Assembly: GCF_947488025.1 (NCBI RefSeq)
Contig: NZ_CANKYS010000001.1
Span: 434,001 to 498,000 of the forward strand
DNA from: an uncultured Nocardioides sp.
Lineage (GTDB): Bacteria > Actinomycetota > Actinomycetes > Propionibacteriales > Nocardioidaceae
Direction of reading: 5' to 3'
DNA: 64,000 nt
In this document: one piece after another, positions 37,651 to 46,262 of the stretch
Layout of the letters: every line of letters begins with the position of its first letter
Position numbering within the stretch: position 1 is the first letter of the stretch
The notes under the pieces: generated by a model
Told to the model about the DNA's origin: nothing
The model's database searches: none
What the model saw: only the letters and a program-made list of their open reading frames with translations
Position numbers and translations under genes: made by a program

Positions 37651-37723
37651 GCCCGTCCCCGCTTCGCTCGCTCATGGCGCCCATCGTGGTGCCCGAACCG
37701 GCGGTCCGCAAGTCATCGAGCGC

Positions 37724-37760
37724 GGAATCCGCATTTCGCGGCTGTTAATTCTGCGATTCC
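37724..37760. promoter_or_regulatory. Inverted repeat, candidate operator in the divergent polyamine promoter region
   Basis: GGAATCCGCA (37724-37733) faces TGCGATTCC (37752-37760), an inverted repeat with one extra base, across an A/T-rich stretch containing GTTAATT. GCGGAATCCGC (37723-37733) is also a near palindrome. It lies midway between the Lrp-type gene and the dehydrogenase gene, where an AsnC/Lrp dimer would be expected to bind. Confidence 0.45.
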
Positions 37761-37807
37761 CGCACAATCTTCGGCAACAACTATGGCGATGGCCGCCCCA
37801 CCCGTCC

Positions 37808-37844
37808 TAGTCTCCCCTCACTGCACCCGACCGGGAGGACCCCC
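37808..37844 (+). promoter_or_regulatory. -10 box and ribosome site of the aminobutyraldehyde dehydrogenase gene
   Basis: TAGTCT at 37808-37813 is a TAnnnT -10; TGGCGA 18 bases upstream is a weak -35. GGGAGGA lies 6-7 bases before the GTG at 37845, giving a leader of only about 25 bases. Confidence 0.4.
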
Positions 37845-39290
37845 GTGACCAGCCCACGCACGCTGCGCAACTTCATCGGTGGCACGTACGTCGACGGCGG
37901 CGCCGGCGCCACGAGCGACGTCGTCGACCCGACGACCGGCCAGGTGGTCGCCCACGCCCCCGTGAGCGGCGCGGAGGAGGTCGACGCGGCCTACGAGGCG
38001 GCCGGGCGAGCCTTCGGCGAGTGGGGTCGTACGACGCCCTCCGAGCGGCAGCAGGCGCTCCTGGGCATCGCCGGCGCCATCGAGTCGCACGCCGAGGAGC
38101 TGATCGCCCTCGAGTCGGCCAACACCGGCAAGATCAAGGCGCTCACCGCGAGCGAGGAGATCCCGCCGATGGTGGACCAGCTGCGCTTCTTCGCCGGCGC
38201 GGCGCGGGTGCTGGAGGGCAAGGCCGCGGGCGAGTACATGGCCGGCCACACCTCGTGGATCCGGCGCGAGCCGATCGGCGTCGTCGGCCAGGTGACGCCG
38301 TGGAACTACCCGCTCCTCATGGCGGTGTGGAAGATCGGCCCGGCCCTGGCGGCCGGCAACACCGTGGTCCTCAAGCCGAGCGACACCACGCCGGAGAGCA
38401 CCCTGCGGCTGGCCGAGATCGCCGCGGAGCACCTGCCCGCGGGCACGCTCAACGTGGTGACCGGCGACCGCGAGACCGGACGCCTCCTCGTCGAGCACCC
38501 GACGCCGGGACTGGTGGCGATCACCGGGTCCGTCCGAGCCGGGGCCGAGGTCGCGGCGAGCGCCGCACCCCAGGTCAAGCGGGTGCACCTCGAGCTGGGC
38601 GGCAAGGCGCCGGTCGTGGTCTTCGACGACGCCGACATCGAGGCCGCGGTCGAGGGGATCGCGATCGCCGGCTACTTCAACGCCGGGCAGGACTGCACCG
38701 CGGCCACGCGGGTCCTCGTCGCCCCGGGCATCCACGACGACTTCGTCGCCGCGCTCGCCGACTACGCGAAGGGGTCGGCCCCGGTGGGCCTGCCCGACGA
38801 CGAGGACGCCCTCTTCGGCCCCGTCAACAACGCGACCCAGTTGGCCCGGGTGAGCGGGTTCATCGAGAACCTGCCGGCCCACGCGACCGTGTCCGCCGGT
38901 GGCAACCGGCGTACGGACCTCGGCGACGGCTACTTCCTCGAGTCGACCGTCCTCTCCGGGCTGCGGCAGGACGACGAGGCGATCCAGAACGAGATCTTCG
39001 GACCCGTCATCACGGTGCAGCGCTTCACCGACGAGGAGGAGGCGGTCCGCTGGGCCAACGGCGTCGACTACGGCCTCGCGTCGTCGGTGTGGACCAGGGA
39101 CTTCGGCCGGGCGATGCGCATGTCGAAGGCGCTCGACTTCGGGTGCGTGTGGATCAACACCCACATCCCCCTCGTCGCGGAGATGCCGCACGGTGGCTAC
39201 AAGAAGTCCGGCTACGGCAAGGACCTCTCGATGTACGGCTTCGAGGACTACACCCGCATCAAGCACGTCATGGCCAACATTGAGATCTAG
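37845..39290 (+). CDS. Aldehyde dehydrogenase, probable 4-aminobutyraldehyde dehydrogenase
   Basis: A 481-residue NAD(P)-dependent aldehyde dehydrogenase. [16 protein letters not shown] and [16 protein letters not shown] form the cofactor site; LELGGKAP holds the general base Glu, and GQDCTAATR the nucleophile C284. The sequence style ([25 protein letters not shown]) matches PatD/Prr gamma-aminobutyraldehyde dehydrogenases, which turn 4-aminobutyraldehyde into GABA. It lies divergent from the transaminase and just upstream of the Pot genes. Betaine aldehyde dehydrogenase is the main alternative. Confidence 0.88.
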   Translation: MTSPRTLRNFIGGTYVDGGAGATSDVVDPTTGQVVAHAPVSGAEEVDAAYEAAGRAFGEWGRTTPSERQQALLGIAGAIESHAEELIALESANTGKIKALTASEEIPPMVDQLRFFAGAARVLEGKAAGEYMAGHTSWIRREPIGVVGQVTPWNYPLLMAVWKIGPALAAGNTVVLKPSDTTPESTLRLAEIAAEHLPAGTLNVVTGDRETGRLLVEHPTPGLVAITGSVRAGAEVAASAAPQVKRVHLELGGKAPVVVFDDADIEAAVEGIAIAGYFNAGQDCTAATRVLVAPGIHDDFVAALADYAKGSAPVGLPDDEDALFGPVNNATQLARVSGFIENLPAHATVSAGGNRRTDLGDGYFLESTVLSGLRQDDEAIQNEIFGPVITVQRFTDEEEAVRWANGVDYGLASSVWTRDFGRAMRMSKALDFGCVWINTHIPLVAEMPHGGYKKSGYGKDLSMYGFEDYTRIKHVMANIEI

Positions 39291-39326
39291 AGGGCGAGAG
39301 CCGAGCGACGCGGAGGAGATGCACTG

Positions 39327-40577
39327 ATGACACCCATCCCGAGGCGGCGGCGACCCCTGTCCCCACCGGCCGCTGCGCTGACGGCAGCAGCCGGCGGCGG
39401 ACTGAGTCGTCGGGCCCTGCTCGGCACCGGCGTCGCCGCCGGCGCCGGCCTGGCGCTCAGCGGGTGCGCCCCGCCCGAGCCGCCGGCGGCGAGCGGGCTC
39501 GCCGCGCTCGACCTCCCCACCGACGTCTCCGACACCGAGAAGACCCTCCAGTGGGCCAACTGGACGGCCTACCTCGACATGAACGGCAAGGAGACGACGT
39601 CCCCGACCCTGGACGCGTTCCGGGAGCAGAGCGGCCTCGACGTCGGCTACTTCGAGGAGATCGACGACAACGACTCCTACTACGCCAAGGTCGGCCCCCA
39701 GCTGCGTGCCGGCCAGGACATCGACCGCGACATCATCACCCTGACCGACTGGATGGCGGCCCGGCTCATCCGCGACCAGGTCGTCCAGCCGCTGGAGCTC
39801 ATCCAGATGCCCAACGTGGTCAACAACCTCCTGCAGCCGCTCAAGGACGCCTCCTTCGACCCCGGCCGGCTCCACTCGATCACGTGGCAGAGCGGCTTCG
39901 CGGGCATCGGCTACAACCGGGAGAAGGTCGGTCGTGAGCTCAAGTCGCTCGACGACCTGTGGACCGACGACCTCAAGGGAAAAATCGTGGTGCTCTCGGA
40001 GTTCCGCGACACGGCCGGCCTGGTCATGCAGTCCCAGGGCGTCGACATCGAGAGCGACTGGGGCCAGGCGGAGTTCGAGAAGGCGCTCGACTTCATCGAG
40101 CAGAAGATCGACGAGGGCTACATCCGCAAGGTGAAGGGCAACTCCTACATGGAGGACCTCACCAGCGGCAACGCGGTCGCGGGCATCACGTGGAGCGGCG
40201 ACATCTTCGTCCTCGCCTACGACACCGAGGACCCCAGCTGGACCTTCACCCTGCCCGAGTCGGGCGGCACGCTGTGGTCGGACAACATGATGGTCCCCAT
40301 CACCTCGACCCACCGCAGGAACGCCCAGCGGCTGATGGACTACTACTACGACCCGGCCGTCGCGGCGCAGGTGGCCGCGTGGGTCAACTACGTGTGCCCC
40401 GTCGAGGGCGCCCAGGCCGAGATGGAGAAGATCGACCCCGAGCTCGCCGAGAGCCCGTGGATCTTCCCCACCGCCGACTTCATCGCCGACAACAACGTCC
40501 AGCAGTTCCGGGTGCTCGACGCGGACGAGGACATCCTGTACGCCGACCTGTGGTCCACGAAGGTGATGGGGAACTGA
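39327..40577 (+). CDS. potD: Polyamine ABC transporter substrate-binding lipoprotein (PotD-like)
   Basis: A 416-residue extracellular binding protein. The N-terminus has a twin-arginine-like start (SRRALLGTGVAAGAGLALSG) ending at a lipobox Cys (residue about 47), so it is probably a Tat-exported lipoprotein. The mature part begins ...TLQWANWTAYLDMNGKE, as in PotD/PotF-type proteins, and includes the conserved Trp/Asp residues near FEEIDDNDSYYAKVGPQL and NAVAGITWSGDIFVLAY that line the diamine pocket. GGAGG lies 10 bases upstream. First of four transporter genes. Confidence 0.92.
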   Translation: MTPIPRRRRPLSPPAAALTAAAGGGLSRRALLGTGVAAGAGLALSGCAPPEPPAASGLAALDLPTDVSDTEKTLQWANWTAYLDMNGKETTSPTLDAFREQSGLDVGYFEEIDDNDSYYAKVGPQLRAGQDIDRDIITLTDWMAARLIRDQVVQPLELIQMPNVVNNLLQPLKDASFDPGRLHSITWQSGFAGIGYNREKVGRELKSLDDLWTDDLKGKIVVLSEFRDTAGLVMQSQGVDIESDWGQAEFEKALDFIEQKIDEGYIRKVKGNSYMEDLTSGNAVAGITWSGDIFVLAYDTEDPSWTFTLPESGGTLWSDNMMVPITSTHRRNAQRLMDYYYDPAVAAQVAAWVNYVCPVEGAQAEMEKIDPELAESPWIFPTADFIADNNVQQFRVLDADEDILYADLWSTKVMGN

Positions 40578-40578
40578 C

Positions 40579-41685
40579 ATGGCCGGATTCCGCGAGGCGC
40601 GAGGCGACCTCCAGCTCGAGAGCGTGACCAAGACCTTCGGCGACTTCACCGCCGTCGACGACATCGACCTGACCGTCCCGCGCGGCTCGTTCTTCGCGCT
40701 GCTCGGGCCCTCGGGCTGCGGCAAGACCACCACCCTGCGGATGGTCGCGGGCCTCGAGCAGCCCACCGCCGGGCGGGTGCGGATCGGCGACACCGACCTC
40801 ACCGGGTCGCGGCCCTACGAGCGGCCGGTCAACACCGTCTTCCAGTCCTACGCCCTGTTCCCCCACCTGACCATCCACGACAACGTCGCGTTCGGGCCGA
40901 AGCGTCGCAAGGACAAGGACGCGGCGCAGCGGGCCGACGACGCCCTCGAGCTGGTGCAGATGACGTCCTTCGCGGCCCGCAAGCCCGCGCAGCTCTCGGG
41001 CGGGCAGCAGCAGCGCGTGGCGCTGGCCCGGGCACTGGTCAACCACCCCGAGGTGCTGCTGCTCGACGAGCCGCTGGGCGCCCTCGACCTCAAGCTGCGA
41101 CGCGAGATGCAGGTCGAGCTCAAGCGCATCCAGACCGAGGTGGGCCTGACCTTCATCCACGTCACCCACGACCAGGAGGAGGCCATGACCATGGCCGACA
41201 CGGTCGCGGTGATGAACCGGGGCCGCATCGAGCAGCTCGGTCCTCCCGCCGAGCTCTACGACCTCCCCCGCACGCGATTCGTGGCCAACTTCCTCGGCCA
41301 GGCCAACACCGGGGTCGGCACGATCGAGGGCCGCGACGGCGACCACCTGGTGGCCGACGTCCTCGGCACCAAGGTCAAGGTCCTCGAGGCGCGCTCGCAG
41401 GTGCACGACGGCGAGATGATGTTCGGCGTACGTCCCGAGAAGGTGACGGTCTCGCGCAAGCAGCCCGACGGCGTCGGCAACGACGTGAAGGGCGTGGTGC
41501 GCGACGTGTCGTTTCTCGGGGTGGCGACCAGCTATCTCGTCGACATGCCCAGCGGCACCACGTGGAGCTGCTACGAGCAGAACCTCGACGTCGAGCCGCT
41601 CGACCTCCGACCCGGTGACGATGTCTGGCTGACCTGGAACCCCGGCCACGCGTTCGGGGTGCCGGTGGAGGAGATCGCCGTATGA
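40579..41685 (+). CDS. potA: Polyamine ABC transporter ATP-binding protein (PotA-like)
   Basis: A 368-residue ATPase. Walker A is LLGPSGCGKTTTLRMVAG (residues about 34-51), the Q-loop is VFQSYALFPHL, the signature is LSGGQQQRVALARAL, Walker B is VLLLDEPLGALD and the switch His is HVTHDQEEA. The C-terminal TOBE domain (about 280-365) is typical of polyamine and iron importers. One base separates it from potD, and it overlaps potB (ATGA). Confidence 0.95.
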   Translation: MAGFREARGDLQLESVTKTFGDFTAVDDIDLTVPRGSFFALLGPSGCGKTTTLRMVAGLEQPTAGRVRIGDTDLTGSRPYERPVNTVFQSYALFPHLTIHDNVAFGPKRRKDKDAAQRADDALELVQMTSFAARKPAQLSGGQQQRVALARALVNHPEVLLLDEPLGALDLKLRREMQVELKRIQTEVGLTFIHVTHDQEEAMTMADTVAVMNRGRIEQLGPPAELYDLPRTRFVANFLGQANTGVGTIEGRDGDHLVADVLGTKVKVLEARSQVHDGEMMFGVRPEKVTVSRKQPDGVGNDVKGVVRDVSFLGVATSYLVDMPSGTTWSCYEQNLDVEPLDLRPGDDVWLTWNPGHAFGVPVEEIAV

Positions 41686-42593
41686 GCGCCCTGGCCCACG
41701 TGGCCGGCGACCCGGCGGTGGCTCCGCCTCCCCCGGCGCCGGAGACGAAGAAGCGCGGCTGGACGGCGTACCTCCTGCTGCTGCCGGGGGTGCTGTGGCT
41801 CGGCGTCTTCTTCATCCTGCCGCTCGTGCAGCTGGCGTCGGTCAGCCTGCAGAGCCGCTACCCGGGCTTCCCCGGCTACTACTACCGCGACCTGAACTTC
41901 GAGAACTACGTCAGCGCCCTGACCGACTACGCGCCGCACTTCGCGCGCTCGTTCCTCTACGCCGGCCTGGCGACGTTCTTCGCCTTCGTCGTGGCCTACC
42001 CGTTGGCCTACGCGATGGCGTTCAAGGTCGGCCGCTGGCGCAACCTGATGCTGATCTGCGTCATCGCGCCGTTCTTCACCTCGTTCATCCTGCGCACGTT
42101 CGCCTGGTCGCAGATCCTCGCCGACGAGGGTCCCGTCGCGGCGGTGCTCAACTTCCTGCACCTGCTGCCCGGCGGCAACATCATCAACACGCCGCTGGCC
42201 GTGATCGCCGGTCTCACCTACAACTTCCTGCCGTTCATGGTGCTGCCGATCTACGCCTCGCTCGAGCGGGCCGACCCGCGGGTGATCGAGGCCGGGGGCG
42301 ACCTCTACGCCAACGGCTTCACGACCTTCCGCACGGTGACCCTGCCCATGTCGATGCCCGGCGTGCTCGCCGGGACGCTGCTGACGTTCATCCCGGCGGC
42401 CGGCGACTTCGTCAACATGGAGCTGCTCGGTCCCCAGCGCGGGAAGATGGTCGGCAACGTCATCAACGACCAGTTCCTCGCCGTCCCGGGCGGATACCCG
42501 GTGGCCGCGGCCCTGTCGTTCACGCTCATGGCCGCGATCCTGGTGATGGTCTTCCTCTACGTACGCCGCTTCGGCACCGAGGAGCTGGTGTGA
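41682..42593 (+). CDS. potB: Polyamine ABC transporter permease (PotB-like)
   Basis: A 303-residue inner-membrane protein with six hydrophobic helices after a cytosolic N-terminus of about 25 residues. The coupling-helix motif with EAA pattern appears as RVIEAGGDLYANGFTTFRTV (residues about 201-220). Pairs with the downstream PotC-like subunit. ATG overlaps the potA stop. Confidence 0.93.
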   Translation: MSALAHVAGDPAVAPPPPAPETKKRGWTAYLLLLPGVLWLGVFFILPLVQLASVSLQSRYPGFPGYYYRDLNFENYVSALTDYAPHFARSFLYAGLATFFAFVVAYPLAYAMAFKVGRWRNLMLICVIAPFFTSFILRTFAWSQILADEGPVAAVLNFLHLLPGGNIINTPLAVIAGLTYNFLPFMVLPIYASLERADPRVIEAGGDLYANGFTTFRTVTLPMSMPGVLAGTLLTFIPAAGDFVNMELLGPQRGKMVGNVINDQFLAVPGGYPVAAALSFTLMAAILVMVFLYVRRFGTEELV

Positions 42594-42594
42594 C

Positions 42595-43479
42595 GTGGCC
42601 ACGATGACCCCCCCGACGACGACGCCGGCCCCGCCGGCCGACCGCTCGCCCGCCTACCGGCCCTCGAGCGCCAAGCGGGTCCAGCTGTGGCTGGCCAACC
42701 ACTTCGCGGTCCTCACGGCCGTCCTGGTGCTCCTCTACCTCTTCCTGCCTGTCGCCTACACGTTCGCGTTCTCCTTCAACGACCACGGCAAGACCAACAT
42801 CGTGTGGCAGGGCTTCACCTGGGAGCACTGGCAGGACCCCTGCGGCGTGCCGGGTGTCTGCGAGTCGCTGGTCACCTCGCTGCAGGTCGGCGTGATCTCC
42901 ACCGTCGTCGCCACGGTCCTCGGCACGCTCATGGCGCTGGCCATGGTCCGCTACCGCTTCCGCGGCAAGGCTGCGAGCAACCTGCTGATCTTCGTGCCGA
43001 TGGCCACCCCCGAGATCGTCATGGGCGCGGCGCTGCTGACGATCTTCGTGCAGGGCTTCGCCAACATCGGCATCAACCTCGGCTTCACGACGATCGTCTT
43101 CGCCCACATCATGTTCTGCCTGAGCTTCGTGGTCGTCACCGTCAGGGCCCGCATCCAGTCCCTCGACCCCCGGATCGAGGAGGCCGCGCAGGACCTCTAC
43201 GCCAGCCCGATGCAGACCTTCTGGAAGGTCACCTTCCCGCTGATCCTGCCCGGCATCGCGGGCGCCGCGATGCTCGCCTTCTCGCTGTCCTTCGACGACT
43301 TCATCATCACGAACTTCGTCTCCGGCAACGAGGCGACGTTCCCCAAGTTCGTCTACGTCGCCTCCCGCCGGGGCATCCCGGCCGAGGCCAACGTCATCGG
43401 CTTCTCGATGTTCGTGATCGCCGTGCTCCTCGTCGTGGGTGCGCAGGTCGTGAGCTCGCTCCGGGCCTCCAAGAAGTGA
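42595..43479 (+). CDS. potC: Polyamine ABC transporter permease (PotC-like)
   Basis: A 294-residue permease with six hydrophobic helices and the EAA motif RIEEAAQDLYASPMQTFWKV (residues about 197-216). The tail DDFIITNFVSGNEATFPKFV is typical of PotC. The GTG start lies 1 base after the potB stop. The loop after the first helix carries two Cys (WQDPCGVPGVCESL) that could form an external disulphide. Confidence 0.93.
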   Translation: MATMTPPTTTPAPPADRSPAYRPSSAKRVQLWLANHFAVLTAVLVLLYLFLPVAYTFAFSFNDHGKTNIVWQGFTWEHWQDPCGVPGVCESLVTSLQVGVISTVVATVLGTLMALAMVRYRFRGKAASNLLIFVPMATPEIVMGAALLTIFVQGFANIGINLGFTTIVFAHIMFCLSFVVVTVRARIQSLDPRIEEAAQDLYASPMQTFWKVTFPLILPGIAGAAMLAFSLSFDDFIITNFVSGNEATFPKFVYVASRRGIPAEANVIGFSMFVIAVLLVVGAQVVSSLRASKK

Positions 43480-43495
43480 CCCCCTGCCCCGCACA

Positions 43496-43530
43496 CCGAC
43501 CTGACCGACCTGACAGACCTGACAGAGAAG
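43496..43530 (+). repeat. Short tandem repeat after potC
   Basis: Three to four near-identical 9-10-base units (ccgacctga, ccgacctga, cagacctga, cagagaag) fill the 60-base gap before the saccharopine dehydrogenase-like gene. Their function, if any, is unknown; they could be slippage-prone spacer. Confidence 0.5.
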
Positions 43531-43539
43531 AGACGACGA

Positions 43540-44901
43540 GTGCCTGAGCCGATGCGTGTGCTGATGGTCGGGGCCGGCGGGGTCGGTGACGCCGCCGCCC
43601 GGATCGCGGTGGAGCGCGACTTCTTCGAGGCCTGGGTGGTGGCCGACTACGACCTCGCCCGGGCCGAGCGCACCGTCGCCGCGGCGCGCGGACGCCGTAC
43701 GGGCGAGGAGCGCTTCACCGCCGCGCAGGTCGACGCCTCCGACACCGAGGCGGTGACGGCGCTCGCCCGGCAGGTCCGCGCCACCCACGTCTTCAACGCG
43801 GTGGACCCCCGCTTCGTGATGCCGATCTTCACCGGCGCGCTGGCCGCGGACGCCGACTACCTCGACATGGCGATGAGCCTGTCGGTGCGCCACCCCGACG
43901 TCCCCTACGAGGAGGTCGGGGTCAAGCTCGGCGACGAGCAGTTCGCCCGGGCCGGCGAGTGGGAGGCCGCCGGCCGCCTGGCGCTGCTCGGCATCGGCGT
44001 CGAGCCGGGGCTCTCCGACGTGTTCGCGCGCTACGCCGCCGACGAGCTCTTCGACCACATCGACGAGCTCGGCACCCGCGACGGCGCCAACCTCGTCATC
44101 CGCGACGACGACGGCAACGAGGTATTCGCGCCCGGCTTCTCGATGTGGACGATCATCGAGGAGTGCCTCAACCCGCCGGTCGTGTGGGAGCGGGAGCGGG
44201 CCGGCGGCGACCTCGAGAAGGGGTTCTTCACCCTGCCGCCCTTCTCCGAGCCCGAGGTCTTCGACTTCCCCGAGGGGATCGGACCGGTCGAGTGCGTCCA
44301 CGTCGAGCACGAGGAGGTCCTCCTGATGCCGCGCTGGGTCGAGGCCGACCGGGTCACCTTCAAGTACGGCCTCGGCGAGGAGATGATCGCGATCCTCCGC
44401 ACCCTCCACACGCTCGGCCTCGACTCGACCGAGCCCGTCTCGGTCAAGGGCGTGGAGGTCTCGCCCCGCGACGTGGTCGCGGCCTGCCTGCCCGACCCCG
44501 CGACCATCGGTCCGCGGATGGAGGGCAAGACGTGCGCCGGGCTCTTCGTGACCGGCACCGGCAAGGACGGCGCGCCGCGGTCGACGTACCTCTACCACGT
44601 CGTGGACAACGCCGACTCGATGCGCGACTACGGCGCCCAGTGCGTGGTCTGGCAGACCGCGATCAACCCCGTCGTCGCGCTGGAGCTGCTGGCCGACGGG
44701 ACCTGGTCGGGCAGCGGCGTCCTCGGCCCCGAGGCGCTGCCTCCGAAGCCCTTCCTCGACCTCCTCGCCGCACCCAAGCCCGACGGGTACGGATCCCCGT
44801 GGGGCCTCGAGGACAGAACACCCCACGACGTTCTTCTCCCCCGCTCCGCTCCTCCGAACAACGCCGCAGGGACCCCGAAGGACCGGACCAAGGACCACTG
44901 A
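43540..44901 (+). CDS. Saccharopine dehydrogenase-like protein
   Basis: A 453-residue protein with an N-terminal Rossmann domain (MVGAGGVGDAAARIAVER, residues about 9-26, then VVADYDLARAERT) and a C-terminal saccharopine dehydrogenase-type domain (LALLGIGVEPGLSDVFARY near 147-165). Family members act on saccharopine or carboxynorspermidine-type imines formed between an aldehyde and an amino group. In this island a substrate derived from aminobutyraldehyde or a polyamine is plausible but unproven. GTG start; the stop shares a base with the gabT start. Confidence 0.82.
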   Translation: MPEPMRVLMVGAGGVGDAAARIAVERDFFEAWVVADYDLARAERTVAAARGRRTGEERFTAAQVDASDTEAVTALARQVRATHVFNAVDPRFVMPIFTGALAADADYLDMAMSLSVRHPDVPYEEVGVKLGDEQFARAGEWEAAGRLALLGIGVEPGLSDVFARYAADELFDHIDELGTRDGANLVIRDDDGNEVFAPGFSMWTIIEECLNPPVVWERERAGGDLEKGFFTLPPFSEPEVFDFPEGIGPVECVHVEHEEVLLMPRWVEADRVTFKYGLGEEMIAILRTLHTLGLDSTEPVSVKGVEVSPRDVVAACLPDPATIGPRMEGKTCAGLFVTGTGKDGAPRSTYLYHVVDNADSMRDYGAQCVVWQTAINPVVALELLADGTWSGSGVLGPEALPPKPFLDLLAAPKPDGYGSPWGLEDRTPHDVLLPRSAPPNNAAGTPKDRTKDH

Positions 44902-46262
44902 TGACCCTCTCCCAGCAACGCATCCTCGCCACCGAGATCCCCGGCCCGCGCTCGCAGGCCCTCCAGGCCCGCAAGGTGGCGGCCGTCTCGGCCGGCGTCG
45001 GCACGACCCTGCCGGTCTACGTCGAGCAGGCGGGCGGCGGGATCCTCCGCGACGTCGACGGCAACCAGCTCATCGACTTCGGCTCGGGCATCGCCGTCAC
45101 CACGGTCGGCAACGCCGCCCCGCGGGTGGTCGAGGCGGTGCAGCGGCAGGTCGCCGACTTCACCCACACCTGCTTCATGGTCACGCCCTACGAAGAGTAC
45201 GTCGCGGTGTGCGAGAAGCTCGCGACGCTCACCCCCGGCGACCACGAGAAGCGCTCGGCGCTCTTCAACTCGGGCGCCGAGGCCGTCGAGAACGCGGTGA
45301 AGGTCGCGCGCCACCACACCGGTCGCGACGCGATCGTGGTGTTCGACCACGCCTACCACGGCCGCACCAACCTGACCATGGCGCTGACCGCGAAGAACAT
45401 GCCCTACAAGCACCGCTTCGGGCCGTTCGCCGGCGAGGTCTACCGCGCGCCGATGGCCTACCCCTACCGCTGGCCCGGCGGCGCGGACGCCTGTGCCGAG
45501 GAGGCCTTCGACGCGTTCGTCGCCACGGTGCACACGCAGGTGGGCGAGGCGAACTGCGCGGCCGTGCTCATCGAGCCGATCCAGGGCGAGGGTGGCTTCA
45601 TCGTCCCGCCCCCGGGCTGGCTGCCGCGGGTCGCCGAGTGGTGTCGCGAGCAGGACATCCTGCTCATCGCCGACGAGATCCAGACCGGCTTCGCGCGCAC
45701 CGGCGACTGGTTCGCCTGCGACCACGAGGGCGTCGTGCCTGACCTGGTGACCACGGCGAAGGGCATGGCCGGCGGCCTGCCGCTCGCCGCCGTGACCGGT
45801 CGCGCGGAGGTGATGGACTCCGTCCACGTCGGCGGTCTGGGCGGCACCTACGGCGGCAACCCGGTCGCCTGCGCGGCCGCGCTCGCCGCGATCGAGACCA
45901 TGGACGCCGAGGACCTGCCGGCCCGGGCGCGGCAGGTCGAGGCCGCCTTCCTGCCCCGGCTCCGCGCACTCGCCGAGCGGCACCCCGACCGGGTGGGCGA
46001 CATCCGCGGGCGGGGCGCCATGCTGGCGGTCGAGCTGGTCAGCGACGGCCCGGGACGTACGCCGGACCCGGCGCTCGCCGCGGCCGTCCACCGGGCCTGC
46101 TCCGCGGACGGGCTGGTCACGCTCACCTGCGGCACCTTCGGCAACGTGTTCCGGTTCCTGCCGCCGCTCGCGATCGGCGACGACCTGCTCGCCGAGGGGC
46201 TCGACGTCTTCGAGGCCGCCTTCGACGCGGCGGTCGACGGCACCAGTGGCAAGGTGGGGTGA
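44901..46262 (+). CDS. gabT: 4-aminobutyrate transaminase
   Basis: A 453-residue PLP-dependent class III aminotransferase that moves the GABA amino group to 2-oxoglutarate, giving succinate semialdehyde. Landmarks: FNSGAEAVENAVKVARHHTG (phosphate site), FDHAYHGRTNLTMALT, IEPIQGEGGFIVPP, ADEIQTGFARTG with the PLP Asp, and TTAKGMAGGLPLAA with the Schiff-base Lys. These match GabT closely. It overlaps gabD by 1-4 bases, forming a two-gene GABA shunt unit. Confidence 0.93.
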   Translation: MTLSQQRILATEIPGPRSQALQARKVAAVSAGVGTTLPVYVEQAGGGILRDVDGNQLIDFGSGIAVTTVGNAAPRVVEAVQRQVADFTHTCFMVTPYEEYVAVCEKLATLTPGDHEKRSALFNSGAEAVENAVKVARHHTGRDAIVVFDHAYHGRTNLTMALTAKNMPYKHRFGPFAGEVYRAPMAYPYRWPGGADACAEEAFDAFVATVHTQVGEANCAAVLIEPIQGEGGFIVPPPGWLPRVAEWCREQDILLIADEIQTGFARTGDWFACDHEGVVPDLVTTAKGMAGGLPLAAVTGRAEVMDSVHVGGLGGTYGGNPVACAAALAAIETMDAEDLPARARQVEAAFLPRLRALAERHPDRVGDIRGRGAMLAVELVSDGPGRTPDPALAAAVHRACSADGLVTLTCGTFGNVFRFLPPLAIGDDLLAEGLDVFEAAFDAAVDGTSGKVG

